From positions 1 to 33,916 of the forward strand of contig NZ_JABKKE010000025.1 in NCBI RefSeq assembly GCF_013166575.1: a DNA stretch of 33,916 nt. The letters run 5' to 3'. The translations under genes and the position numbers were made by a program. Source of the stretch: Xylanibacter rodentium. Lineage in GTDB: Bacteria > Bacteroidota > Bacteroidia > Bacteroidales > Bacteroidaceae. Shown here one piece after another: positions 15,570 to 24,152 of the stretch. The notes beneath the pieces are model-generated. The model saw nothing but the letters and a program-made list of their open reading frames with translations. It made no database searches and was not told where the DNA came from. Position 1 is the first letter of the stretch, and every line of letters begins with the position of its first letter.

Positions 15570-16493
15570 ATGAAAAAGGCATTTTATTACACTGTATTCG
15601 GTCTGTGGTATCTCATATCGCTGCTGCCGCTGAGGGTGCTTTATGTAATTTCCGACGGGTTGTTCTACCTGATATATTATGTTGTAAGATATCGCCGGCC
15701 ATTGGTGCGCAGGAATCTTACAGACTCTTTTCCTGACAAGACGGTCAAGGAGATAATAAGAATAGAGAAGGACTTCTATTCATGGTTCTGTGACTATATT
15801 GTAGAGACAATCAAACTGTTCTCAATGGGCGGCAGGCAGATGAAGAAACGGATGCGCTTCGAGGGATTGGAACAAGTGAGGGAAACCTTGAAAAGCGGTC
15901 GGTCGTGCGCGTTGTATCTGGGACATTATTGCAATTGGGAGTGGGTGACATCGTTGCCGTTGTCGATAGGTTGCGATGCTGTATGTGCACAGATATATCA
16001 TGTGCTTGAGAATCCGATGTTCGACAAATTGTTCTATCGTTTGAGAGGGCGTATGGGGGCCATAAGCATACCGATGGCGGAAACATTGCGTTATATTGTG
16101 AAATACCGCAATGAGGGAAAGCCTGTAATCATAGGATTCATTGCTGATCAGACACCGTTTTGGAACAATATACATTATTGGACGGATTTTCTGAACCATG
16201 ATACACCTGTACTGACCGGTACGGAGCGTATTGCACGTAAGTATAACCTTAAGACATACTATCTCGATGTCCGTAGAGAAAGACGAGGACGGTATGTCGC
16301 TGAATTCAAACTGATGAGCGATGCACCGCAGGAATTGTCAGAATACGGACTTACGGAACTGTACTGGCGTGAACTGGAAGCGACCATCCGTCGTCAGCCT
16401 CATCTGTGGCTGTGGACACATAACAGGTGGAAACGTACGCGTAAGGAGTGGGAGCGGAGGTTTGATTTGCCGGCAAAGAAAAATGAGGCTTGA
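15570..16493 (+). CDS. Lipid A acyltransferase, LpxL/HtrB family
   Basis: This 307-residue enzyme adds a secondary acyl chain to lipid A or its precursor, at the inner face of the inner membrane. The length fits the family. An N-terminal membrane anchor covers about residues 8-40. The catalytic HX4E motif is His119 to Glu124 (HYCNWE), followed by the conserved GFIADQTPFW and LTGTERIARKY segments. It carries its own promoter and follows the MsbA-type gene on the same strand, which supports a lipid A role for both. It ends 22 bases from the convergent acyltransferase-3 gene, with no terminator visible between them. Confidence 0.93.
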   Translation: MKKAFYYTVFGLWYLISLLPLRVLYVISDGLFYLIYYVVRYRRPLVRRNLTDSFPDKTVKEIIRIEKDFYSWFCDYIVETIKLFSMGGRQMKKRMRFEGLEQVRETLKSGRSCALYLGHYCNWEWVTSLPLSIGCDAVCAQIYHVLENPMFDKLFYRLRGRMGAISIPMAETLRYIVKYRNEGKPVIIGFIADQTPFWNNIHYWTDFLNHDTPVLTGTERIARKYNLKTYYLDVRRERRGRYVAEFKLMSDAPQELSEYGLTELYWRELEATIRRQPHLWLWTHNRWKRTRKEWERRFDLPAKKNEA

Positions 16494-16515
16494 TCGAGAT
16501 AGACTTGATATCTGC

Positions 16516-17586
16516 TTAGCGGCTGATAACGGGACGTTCCTGTCTTACAAGTCTCCTTATCGGAGCATATACAAAACCTACGATATACGATGATACCAGC
16601 GAGACGGCTACAAGGACAATCCATATCACGACAGGATAGCGCAATGAGTAAATGGCATTGCCGAATATGTAATGAACGAAGAAATAATGGATGAGCCACA
16701 TATTCGTGCTGTGTCGGCCGAAGTATTCAAACATGCGGTCAGCCCATGCCGGACGTTTGCACACAGCGTACAGCGGTATGAGTATCATCACAAACCATGG
16801 ATGTATGAGACTTGAGGCGCCGATGCAAAGTTTTATGAACAGTAGTACGGCCGCCGTACAAGCCGCTGTGACATTGATTCTGCCATAACTGTAACGAGAG
16901 GTCAGCCGCGACCTCAGTTTTTCTATAAGCCGGTGTCTTGCAAACATCACTCCGGCCATGAACATGAACAGCAACATGAATATCCTCAGCACGTTGATAA
17001 CCACAAGTCCGGCTGTTCCGGAATGGTCGGGATTAACGGAATCGACAGCAACGTATGCCCCTGCGTACAGCATGAAGACCGGGACGAGCATCAGTATTTC
17101 ATGCTTCACACCGGCTGAATATATCAGTTTCAGTATGCGGTCCGACAGGAGTGTCAGTATCGCATATGGCAGGAGAAACCACCATGCACCGTTCATGGAG
17201 CATTTCAGACCGGTAAGATTGAGTGCCGCATCGTATATGCCGGTATTGAAAAGTTGCGGATTGAATGCCAGTCCCAACGGATAGAAAAACAGGAATACGG
17301 TCCATAAATTGGCGTATAGGCTCAGCACGCGCCGCCAATTGCGCATACGGCGGCCTTGCGCTACGGCCCGTTCATGGGTTACGGCCAGTCCGTATCCGCC
17401 CAAGAATATGTATACAGGCACGCACATGGAGCATATTTTTTTCATCACCGTGGCCAGCGGGGCGCCATTGTAGAAATATACGGTGTTGGCCAAAGTTGCG
17501 GTCAGATCTCCGGAACTGAACAGATGCAGCCACAGCATTGACAATATGGCAATGCCTTTGAGTTGGGATGTGGTAGCTTTATCCAT
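16516..17586 (-). CDS. Acyltransferase-3 family membrane protein
   Basis: This 356-residue protein has about ten membrane helices and acyltransferase-3 family marks: the N-terminal LKGIAILSMLWLHLF, where the His is the likely catalytic residue, and GRHSTNMWLIHYFF near residue 300. These enzymes move acetyl or other acyl groups across the membrane onto sugars or lipids of surface polysaccharides. The start is the ATG at 17586. A frame-extending TTG at 17622 is rejected because it lies within the -7 promoter box. It is divergent from the fucosyltransferase gene, and its setting in a glycan island suggests O-acylation of the LOS or a related glycan. Confidence 0.88.
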   Translation of the reverse strand: MDKATTSQLKGIAILSMLWLHLFSSGDLTATLANTVYFYNGAPLATVMKKICSMCVPVYIFLGGYGLAVTHERAVAQGRRMRNWRRVLSLYANLWTVFLFFYPLGLAFNPQLFNTGIYDAALNLTGLKCSMNGAWWFLLPYAILTLLSDRILKLIYSAGVKHEILMLVPVFMLYAGAYVAVDSVNPDHSGTAGLVVINVLRIFMLLFMFMAGVMFARHRLIEKLRSRLTSRYSYGRINVTAACTAAVLLFIKLCIGASSLIHPWFVMILIPLYAVCKRPAWADRMFEYFGRHSTNMWLIHYFFVHYIFGNAIYSLRYPVVIWIVLVAVSLVSSYIVGFVYAPIRRLVRQERPVISR

Positions 17587-17618
17587 CTGATAAATGTTGT
17601 CTTGTGGGCAAATGTTCT

Positions 17619-17627
17619 GCAAAATTA
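17619..17627 (-). promoter_or_regulatory. Promoter -7 box of the acyltransferase-3 gene
   Basis: On the minus strand this reads TAATTTTGC, matching TAnnTTTG. A CTTG lies about 17 bases upstream. It fixes the start at 17586 rather than 17622. Confidence 0.65.
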
Positions 17628-17665
17628 AGAAAATTATGCTGTAACAAGAAAACTTGTCGCGTTTT

Positions 17666-17700
17666 TTTGCCGTTTTGTTGTAGGAAAGAACTATCTTTGT
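17666..17700 (+). promoter_or_regulatory. Promoter of the fucosyltransferase operon
   Basis: TTTG at 17666-17669, a 22-base spacer and TATCTTTGT at 17692-17700 form a plausible promoter, divergent from the one at 17619-17627. The ATG follows 35 bases later. Confidence 0.65.
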
Positions 17701-17735
17701 AGATTAAAAGAAGTTGGCATAGGAACAAAACATAT

Positions 17736-18593
17736 ATGATATTTGCAAGAGACAAGGGTAGGATGTGCAATAACATACTGCAATACGGTCATGTCTATGC
17801 TTGGGCAAGGGAACATGGCCGGAAAAGCGTATCCATGCGTTTCTGTTACAAATATCAATATTTCAGAATATGTTCCACACCTTATCACAGCTTCCTTACG
17901 TACCTCATTGCAAAGTACATGGCTAAATGGGGAATGATGCCTGTCGTGGGATTCCATGATGAAAACATCGATACGACGGAAAAGGAAAGGCTTATGCTGT
18001 CGGCTGGCAATGTAATGGTGGAAGGATGGTATGTAAGGTTCTACGACTTGTTCCTGAAATACAAGCCGGAAATCGTCAACCTGTTTTCATTCAAGAAGAG
18101 CATCAGTGACGGCATCATGTCATATATGGCATCGAAGACCATAGACGGAGACCTGAATCTCGGCGTGCATATTCGTCGTGGTGACTATAAGACATGGAAA
18201 GGCGGACAATATTATTTTGACGACGATACGTACATAGGATATATACGCCGGTTTGCCGGGCAACATAACGACCGGAACATAAATGTGTTCATCTGCGGAA
18301 ACGATCCGTCGCTGGACAAGACACGTTATATGGAAGAGCTTGGCGGTCCGGTGAAGGCTCATGGGGCGCAAGGATTCTGTCGTAGAATCAGCGTCTTCTT
18401 CCCCGACGGCAATCCGGGCGAAGATCTGTGCCTGTTGTCCGAATGCGACTATATAATGGGAGCGCCAAGCACTTTTTCGCTCGTCGCATCCATGTATCAC
18501 GACCGTCCGTTGATGTGGATTGAGTGTCCATATACAAACGGCGCATATGTAGAGTTTAAAGATTTTGATAATTTATTCCGCAATATACGATAA
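17736..18593 (+). CDS. GT11-family glycosyltransferase, alpha-1,2-fucosyltransferase-like
   Basis: This 285-residue enzyme shows the GT11 marks: an N-terminal GRMCNNILQYGHVYAWA segment, the donor-binding HIRRGDY at residues 145-151, VFICGNDPS, and a C-terminal LSECDYIMGAPSTFSLVASM. Members move fucose from GDP-fucose to galactose in an alpha-1,2 link, making H-antigen-like ends. Length is typical. It begins a three-gene unit, with the next ATG two bases after its stop. Some GT11-like proteins use other donors or make other links, so the exact product is not certain. Confidence 0.87.
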   Translation: MIFARDKGRMCNNILQYGHVYAWAREHGRKSVSMRFCYKYQYFRICSTPYHSFLTYLIAKYMAKWGMMPVVGFHDENIDTTEKERLMLSAGNVMVEGWYVRFYDLFLKYKPEIVNLFSFKKSISDGIMSYMASKTIDGDLNLGVHIRRGDYKTWKGGQYYFDDDTYIGYIRRFAGQHNDRNINVFICGNDPSLDKTRYMEELGGPVKAHGAQGFCRRISVFFPDGNPGEDLCLLSECDYIMGAPSTFSLVASMYHDRPLMWIECPYTNGAYVEFKDFDNLFRNIR

Positions 18594-18595
18594 CA

Positions 18596-19453
18596 ATGAA
18601 TATACTTTACCTCGTATTTGGACGACGGCTTAATGACCATGTTCAGGCCAATCTCTCCATACGCTCATTCATGCGGCAACTCACAGATAATGATACGATA
18701 TATGTGATAACAACAAATCCGGAGTATTACAGCCGTATCGATACCGTGAGGACGATAACGGTTTCTGAAGATACGTTGAGAGAGTGGAAAGGCCGGCACG
18801 GGTTCTTCTGGCGTGTGAAGATAAAGGCTATAGAGCATATTGTAAAGTTATGTCCCGACGAGCATTTGTTGTATATTGACAGTGACACTGTCCTTACGGG
18901 AAATCTTGAACAGATAAGGACACTCTTGGACAACGGTTGCGGCATGATGCATCTTAACGAGGGGCATCCCGGCCGTATGAAGTCCAAGTCTTTGAAAATG
19001 TGGAAGAAAGTCGCCGGTCATACATATGGAGGGATTACATTGGGCAGGCAGCATGACATGTGGAACGCGGGGGTGGTGGCCATCCCGCGTGACAAGTTGC
19101 GTGAAACGGTAGCTTTGACTCTGCGGATATGCGACGGAATGCTTGAAGATGATGTGGAACGGGTAGTGATAGAACAGTATTCTCTGAGCATAGCCTTATA
19201 CGAGACAACCGTCCTGAAGCCGGCTGAAGACTATATAACCCATTATTGGGGTAACAAGGGCGAATTTAACGACTTTGCCCATGAGTTCTTTCTGAAATCA
19301 TATATGGCAGGACGGAATGTGGAAGACGAAGTGGCACAACTCGATATGGAGAAGTTGATGTCGATGCCCGTAAGAATAAAGATGTCAAACATCAACCGTC
19401 TGCTGACGAATCTTATCAATAATATGTTTCCGAATAAAATACAGACGCCATGA
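18596..19453 (+). CDS. GT-A fold glycosyltransferase, GT8-like
   Basis: This 285-residue protein has a GT-A type nucleotide-sugar site: YIDSDTVL with the metal-binding DxD at Asp95-Asp97, and MWNAGVVAIPRD, which matches the acceptor-side segment of retaining GT8-like enzymes. HYWGNKGEF near residue 222 could carry the third metal ligand. There is no signal peptide or membrane helix, so it should act in the cytoplasm on a growing lipid-linked glycan. It follows the fucosyltransferase by two bases and overlaps the next gene by four (ATGA), so the three are co-translated. Donor sugar unknown. Confidence 0.82.
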   Translation: MNILYLVFGRRLNDHVQANLSIRSFMRQLTDNDTIYVITTNPEYYSRIDTVRTITVSEDTLREWKGRHGFFWRVKIKAIEHIVKLCPDEHLLYIDSDTVLTGNLEQIRTLLDNGCGMMHLNEGHPGRMKSKSLKMWKKVAGHTYGGITLGRQHDMWNAGVVAIPRDKLRETVALTLRICDGMLEDDVERVVIEQYSLSIALYETTVLKPAEDYITHYWGNKGEFNDFAHEFFLKSYMAGRNVEDEVAQLDMEKLMSMPVRIKMSNINRLLTNLINNMFPNKIQTP

Positions 19454-19863
19454 TTTCAGGAAAAAGAGTGTTTACTGTAGGAGTGTACGACCTTCTTCAT
19501 ATAGGACATGTACATCTTTTCCGTCGTGCCAGCAAACTTGGAGATTATCTCATTGTCGCAGTACAGGAATCGGATGTCGTGGCCAGATTCAAGCCTGACG
19601 CTAATTTGGTTTATTCTACCGAAGAACGTATGTATATGGTTAAGGCTGTCAGATTTGTAGATGAAGTGGTTTCTTATCGCGATGTAAATGATATTGTGCG
19701 TGAGGTTGACTTTGATATATTTGTGGTAGGTCCGGACCAGACACATTCAGGATTCAAGAATGCAATACAATGGTGTCGTGATAGAGGCAAAGAGGTCGTG
19801 GTACTGCCGCGTACGGAAGGTATCTCCTCCTCATGGCTTAAAGAGCAGATCAAGAATATGTAG
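19450..19863 (+). CDS. Cytidylyltransferase, glycerol-3-phosphate type
   Basis: This 137-residue nucleotidyltransferase has the HIGH signature at residues 17-20 (YDLLHIGHVHLFRRASKLGD) and the C-terminal RTEGISSSWLKEQI, equal to the RTxGISTTxIK of the TagD/cytidylyltransferase family. Such enzymes activate glycerol-3-phosphate, phosphocholine or phosphoethanolamine as a CDP compound. The length fits TagD. It is coupled to the glycosyltransferase before it and lies 11 bases from a convergent unit that includes a LicD-type protein, which would use such an activated phospho-group. The substrate is not certain from sequence. Confidence 0.87.
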   Translation: MISGKRVFTVGVYDLLHIGHVHLFRRASKLGDYLIVAVQESDVVARFKPDANLVYSTEERMYMVKAVRFVDEVVSYRDVNDIVREVDFDIFVVGPDQTHSGFKNAIQWCRDRGKEVVVLPRTEGISSSWLKEQIKNM

Positions 19864-19874
19864 TGTGGAACGTG

Positions 19875-20651
19875 TCAGTTTTGGCTGTTGCGCTTGTTTT
19901 CCATCATCTTTGCTACTACCACAAACTGATAGAAACTGTTTAGTGCTGCCTTTATCAATCCGGCCTTGCCGTCGCGCCATGCCCCTTTCAGAATGTACGA
20001 CTTGAAGAATCTGAACGCCGGTCGGTACAGTAAAGCAGCCAGTCCATAGTTTTTGGCTGCTTTTTTTATTGCCTCGTTGTCTGTATATTCGTTTGTTTTA
20101 TGTAATATACTGTGTACGGTATCGTTGGCCAGGTGAAGCATTGCAAGGTCGCGCCGTCTTCTCGGTATCTTTTCCACACGTCCTTTCACTACCGGAAACG
20201 TATGTACGTAAGGAGGCCATACGGTACCTTCGCGGACGAAGAACCTCAGCTGGTAGTCCGGATATGACAGATGCATCATTTGTGACATGAACATGCCTTG
20301 CCTTGGAATGAACAGACCTTGCGGACAGTCTTTATCGGCAATCCGGTCATATAGATATTCACGTAGTGCATCGGAAATGATTTCGTCGGCGTCCACCACA
20401 AGAACCCACTCCGACGATGCGCTCTGTATGGCAAACGTACGTGCCGGTTCGGCGCTTTTGTGGCCGGCTTTCGGAAACGTCACGATTTTGCATCCATACC
20501 TGCGCGCTATGTCTGTAGTAGAGTCGGTGCTTTCCATATCGCACACCACAATTTCGTCGAATCCTTTTACTGCATCGAGAACCTCGCGCAGATGTTCTTC
20601 GGCATTGTAGGTGTTTATCACTACTGATATGGTTTTGTTGTCAATGTTCAT
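19875..20651 (-). CDS. Glycosyltransferase family 2, WaaE/KdtX-like
   Basis: This 258-residue GT2 enzyme begins ISVVINTYNAEEHLREVL and carries a DAD metal-binding motif at residues 87-89 (VLVVDADEI). RTFAIQSASSEW and the basic C-terminal half resemble the WaaE/KdtX group that adds sugars to the LPS inner core. The start overlaps the licD stop by four bases (ATGA), so it is coupled to it. Donor and acceptor are unknown; the setting suggests LOS core or outer-sugar synthesis. Confidence 0.88.
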   Translation of the reverse strand: MNIDNKTISVVINTYNAEEHLREVLDAVKGFDEIVVCDMESTDSTTDIARRYGCKIVTFPKAGHKSAEPARTFAIQSASSEWVLVVDADEIISDALREYLYDRIADKDCPQGLFIPRQGMFMSQMMHLSYPDYQLRFFVREGTVWPPYVHTFPVVKGRVEKIPRRRRDLAMLHLANDTVHSILHKTNEYTDNEAIKKAAKNYGLAALLYRPAFRFFKSYILKGAWRDGKAGLIKAALNSFYQFVVVAKMMENKRNSQN

Positions 20652-21478
20652 GTCTTTAATCCTTTTTGCTTCAGATATTCTTTGTACGGTTGTTTCAAGT
20701 CCAGATAATGGAAATTGTGACTCACGCGGTTTTCTTCCTTTGGTATCTGCATGTAGTCTCCAAATTCTCTTGTCAGGTAATCGTCGGCATTTTCTACCCC
20801 CATCACTGTTTCTCCTTCAAATTCAACAGGTGTTGGAGCTCCTATGACAGATTTGGGCATAACGCTCGTCATACCGTCATTGAGTGCGCTTACCCATGTG
20901 CTTCTGTCGTATGGATATCGTGTCATCACCTGTTTGAACCGTCGCATCGCCCCCTTGCCGGTATATGTCTTGTGTATAAGTCTTGGCAGCCATGAACTTG
21001 GTCCGTGCCCGTGCTTGAAAGGATCGCGCAGCAGGAAATATATTATTTTCTTATAATACTCATACTTCAGATACTGTATACGTTGTGCCACGTGCGACGA
21101 GGATATTCCGTCGAGTGGGAAAATGTCTATATATACGCCTCCGACGTACTTTACATGGCTCCGTTCTATCAGTGTTGTGCTTGCATCCTGCATTTTGCCG
21201 ATGCCGCCGAGAAAGTTCTCGTCAGTCTCGTGACAGATAAATTCATATGGTTCGGGAAACCATTCTTTTGCATGCCTGATGAGCATTTCGTATTCCGGAC
21301 GCGGCAATCCTACATCAATATCGTCATCCCACGGTATGAATCCTTTGTGACGGACGGCGCCGAGCATTGTTCCGAACAGAATATAATAGTGCAGGTCGTG
21401 TTCCTTACAGATATTGTGAAATGCCATCAGCATTTCTTTTATATGCAATTGCAGTTCGCGTATGTTGTAGTTTGGCAT
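20648..21478 (-). CDS. LicD-family phosphotransferase
   Basis: LicD proteins move phosphocholine or a similar phospho-group from a CDP carrier to surface sugars. This 276-residue protein has the family core FGTMLGAVRHKGFIPWDDD with the acidic cluster at Asp51-53 and Asp55, plus YVGGVYIDIFPLDG. The open frame runs upstream to 21700, but the ATG at 21478 is chosen because it begins the family N-terminus and avoids a long overlap with the preceding gene, which stops at 21493. Fukutin-like relatives transfer ribitol phosphate, so the group moved is open. The cytidylyltransferase at 19450 is a natural partner. Confidence 0.9.
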   Translation of the reverse strand: MPNYNIRELQLHIKEMLMAFHNICKEHDLHYYILFGTMLGAVRHKGFIPWDDDIDVGLPRPEYEMLIRHAKEWFPEPYEFICHETDENFLGGIGKMQDASTTLIERSHVKYVGGVYIDIFPLDGISSSHVAQRIQYLKYEYYKKIIYFLLRDPFKHGHGPSSWLPRLIHKTYTGKGAMRRFKQVMTRYPYDRSTWVSALNDGMTSVMPKSVIGAPTPVEFEGETVMGVENADDYLTREFGDYMQIPKEENRVSHNFHYLDLKQPYKEYLKQKGLKT

Positions 21479-21492
21479 GACGATCGGGTGTG

Positions 21493-22521
21493 TTATATTG
21501 TCTGTATGTTTGAAATGACAATCGGACGTATTGTGTCTCCGTTTCTCAATACGTCGGCAAAGTCTTTGACGCTTTTCAATATAGACTGCTTTTTCTCTTC
21601 CGGCAGGTTTTCCAATGTATTGGCGAGTTCTTCGAGCGAATCCACGACTATACCCAGATTGTTGTCCAGCACATAGTCTTTCAATGCCGATTGGCTCCAC
21701 AGTATGACCGGTATGCCAAGCGACAGATATAGAGCCGCCTTGTGTGACGAGTTGTACCGCAGATACTTGCCATACATACCGTCACATGTGTCTAATCTTC
21801 CACCGTCCCATACCAGTCCCCAGTTGCCTTCTATCACGCCGGGATGCTCAGGCGAGAAACAGCCTTTGTATTCCACGCCGTCACTTTCTTTGAACTCTTC
21901 GGCCCCGTTGCCGTAAACGTTGAAGCGCAGGCGTGGTCCTGCGATGCGTTGCAGATGATTTACAAACGGACTTTTCCGGATATTGCCTGCAAAGATGACA
22001 GCGGCATCGCTTAGGTTGTCTATGTGATGTATCGGATCGGTAGTTAGATAACAGAAGATGTTCAGTTGTCTTATTCGTTCTTCGTTGATGCCATGCTCTG
22101 CCAGATAATGTTTCATGGCCGGTGTGTGTGCTATGATAAGTTCGCAGTTTTTCAGAGCGTTCAGCTCAGTGAGTTTTTTGGCATTGTCATCACTTCTTAG
22201 TGAATCGATATCGTGAATCACGCATTGTATTCTGGCTCCGGTCCTGAACAGGTTGTTGTAGAAAGCATCCTTATTGCTATGAATCCATGGAAACTGGAAG
22301 AACACTACATCCCTGCGCTTTATCTTCAATCTGAGGCTGAAGATGTCGTAATACCGTTTCAACACACGAAACAATCCTATCCTTGAACGGCTGCCAAGAA
22401 CGATGGGAGTGTAGCCACATGAGGCAATCACTTTGTCCATATCCGAGCGGGCCTTGAATATGGCATACGAGGTACTGTTCTCTTCTATTGTCTGTATGGA
22501 AATATATCTGCCTTTTTTCAT
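21493..22521 (-). CDS. Glycosyltransferase, Gtf3/galactofuranosyltransferase-like
   Basis: This 342-residue protein resembles GT-B enzymes of the Gtf3/WbbI type: FFQFPWIHSNKDAFY, CVIHDIDSLR, an AGNIRKSPF segment that starts the C-terminal domain, and YNSSHKAALYLSLGIPVILW near the donor site. The frame is open to 22719, but a clear promoter at 22541-22572 would start transcription after the upstream ATG candidates, so the ATG at 22521 is chosen. It leads a three-gene unit with licD and the GT2 gene. The sugar is unknown. Confidence 0.82.
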   Translation of the reverse strand: MKKGRYISIQTIEENSTSYAIFKARSDMDKVIASCGYTPIVLGSRSRIGLFRVLKRYYDIFSLRLKIKRRDVVFFQFPWIHSNKDAFYNNLFRTGARIQCVIHDIDSLRSDDNAKKLTELNALKNCELIIAHTPAMKHYLAEHGINEERIRQLNIFCYLTTDPIHHIDNLSDAAVIFAGNIRKSPFVNHLQRIAGPRLRFNVYGNGAEEFKESDGVEYKGCFSPEHPGVIEGNWGLVWDGGRLDTCDGMYGKYLRYNSSHKAALYLSLGIPVILWSQSALKDYVLDNNLGIVVDSLEELANTLENLPEEKKQSILKSVKDFADVLRNGDTIRPIVISNIQTI

Positions 22522-22540
22522 TAAATCAAATATTTCACTA

Positions 22541-22572
22541 CAAAGGTACAATAATTCCATATTACGAACAAA
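22541..22572 (-). promoter_or_regulatory. Promoter of the GT-licD-GT2 unit
   Basis: On the minus strand, TTTG (22572-22569), a 20-base spacer and TACCTTTG (22548-22541) match the Bacteroidetes promoter very well. It decides the start of the next gene at 22521. The rest of 22573-22651 shows nothing I can support. Confidence 0.8.
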
Positions 22573-22651
22573 ATAATAAATGAAATTGTTTGTTACGTTC
22601 AGGCGTATTTTCACGGCGGTCAGCAGTATCCGGTAAGAGTTCCTGTCTGTA

Positions 22652-24136
22652 TCATTCAAGCAATATAACCTTGGCTGCGGTGTTGTCCATACCGGGCATT
22701 GTAACACCGATTCCGGCACCTATATAAGTGGGGTCGCAGATTACAAAGCTACGGTTGCCCAACCGTATGTAGTCGCCTGTCGTGTTGTCGTCTCCGAAAC
22801 ATACAGCCGAAGCAAGATGACCGGGGTAGTATACCAGGACGACCGGCAGGCCCAGCAAGTCGCGTACAAGGCGTGAGAACAGGATGGAACGGTCCTCACA
22901 GTCACAGTATGGATAAAACAATGTCTCTTCCGAAAAGAAAGCCCTGTCGGCTCCCCACACAGTTTCGTCATATTCGTATACGAATGCCGTCTGCACAAAA
23001 TTGAGCAGACATTCGGCCGCTTCCTTTGCCGGAAGACCGTCTATGGCACGGCGCAATGCCGGATACAGCGAATCTCGTACTGCGTTGTCCATCGCGGTGT
23101 TGGCGTACATGGCCCAACGGGTCATGAAATTGCCCGATATTTCCGATGCCGGGTATCCGGAATAAAAGTCAAGAAGGTTTCTGTTGACACTCACTGTCGC
23201 CCTCATGTCGGCATAACGTTCCGACTGTAGAGTGCGGGGCGGGGTGGCATTCATGGCAAGAAGCGGGGCAGAAGTCATGTAGAGCGACAATGACTGCTCT
23301 TTCGGGAAAGCCGCACCGCATATCTCAAGATTCCTCTCGTCACTGCCTATGGGGTAGAAGTTTTCGCCGTCGACAACGAAATAAGGCCGTCCGTATATCT
23401 TGTGTCTGCTGGCCGCAAGCATGCACAGCCGGCTGCCTGCACTGCGGCCGAGCCTCATCCGGTAGCCTGACTGACAATAGATGTAGGCAGCAAGGAGCGT
23501 GGCCTCGTCGGTGCCGGTCCCCATGAAGGCCTCGCTCATGCAGCGAAGCATCTGCAGATATGCCCAGTCGCACAGCCCGTAGGCAAGGCGCAAGGCCAGA
23601 CAGTCGCGCAGCACGTTGTCGAAATCAGGCTGTGAGCAACGGCTCCACGCCTTGGCCACACTGCTCTCGGAACAGTCGGTCAGAGTGAAGCGGTGCGCGT
23701 CGGAGAGACGTACGCTCATCGTCGTGCCGCAGTATGTGAATGTGAACGGAACGGTCTCGGGGGCCGGCTGTTCTTTCACCGGCTCCACGGGTGCGGGCTG
23801 CGGCTGCGGCACTGGAGCCGGCACCACCTCGTCGTGGGGCAGTTCCACCGGTGTCCTGCGGTCGATACTGTCGTTCCTTATGTCGTAGGGACGCGGCGGC
23901 ACGGGCTTGTCTTCATCGGGCAGTTTCAGTGCCGGCCGGCTGCTGAAGCTCTGCCAGGCCTGCTCCACAAAGCGGGCATAGTCGTCGTTGCACTTCTGTC
24001 TGAAATTGTCGTATTTCTGTCGTGCCGTGCGGCTGTATTCATCGTATTGCCGGCGGTAGTCGTCGCCGGTCTGGGCGTGTGTGCACACTATGGATGCCGC
24101 CATCAATACGGCCATTGCTGTCAGTGTCTTCTTCAT
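22652..24136 (-). CDS. Secreted transglutaminase-like protein
   Basis: This 494-residue protein has a signal peptide (cut near AQTG, residue 22), a charged Tyr/Arg-rich helical stretch, a Pro-rich linker (about 105-130, many PxP), a middle domain of unknown type and a C-terminal transglutaminase-like domain. The likely catalytic triad is Cys413 (CDCEDRS), His440 (PGHLASAV) and Asp468 (ICDPTY). The fold serves as protease, amidase or crosslinker in bacteria, so the reaction is open. It is the last gene of the seven-gene exported cluster, 16 bases after the DUF4384 gene. Its position with a caspase-like protease suggests a shared envelope task. Confidence 0.85.
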   Translation of the reverse strand: MKKTLTAMAVLMAASIVCTHAQTGDDYRRQYDEYSRTARQKYDNFRQKCNDDYARFVEQAWQSFSSRPALKLPDEDKPVPPRPYDIRNDSIDRRTPVELPHDEVVPAPVPQPQPAPVEPVKEQPAPETVPFTFTYCGTTMSVRLSDAHRFTLTDCSESSVAKAWSRCSQPDFDNVLRDCLALRLAYGLCDWAYLQMLRCMSEAFMGTGTDEATLLAAYIYCQSGYRMRLGRSAGSRLCMLAASRHKIYGRPYFVVDGENFYPIGSDERNLEICGAAFPKEQSLSLYMTSAPLLAMNATPPRTLQSERYADMRATVSVNRNLLDFYSGYPASEISGNFMTRWAMYANTAMDNAVRDSLYPALRRAIDGLPAKEAAECLLNFVQTAFVYEYDETVWGADRAFFSEETLFYPYCDCEDRSILFSRLVRDLLGLPVVLVYYPGHLASAVCFGDDNTTGDYIRLGNRSFVICDPTYIGAGIGVTMPGMDNTAAKVILLE

Positions 24137-24152
24137 CGGATGTTTTGTTGTA

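Noticed and set aside
17587..17622. Longer N-terminus of the acyltransferase-3 protein from a TTG
   Set aside because: The TTG lies in the TAATTTTGC promoter box, so it would not be in the transcript.
21479..21700. 74-residue extension of the LicD protein
   Set aside because: It overlaps the preceding gene and does not look like the family; caused by an open frame opposite the usual codons.
22522..22719. 66-residue N-terminal extension of the Gtf3-like glycosyltransferase
   Set aside because: It lies upstream of or across a strong promoter and overlaps the end of the transglutaminase gene; the family N-terminus begins at 22521.
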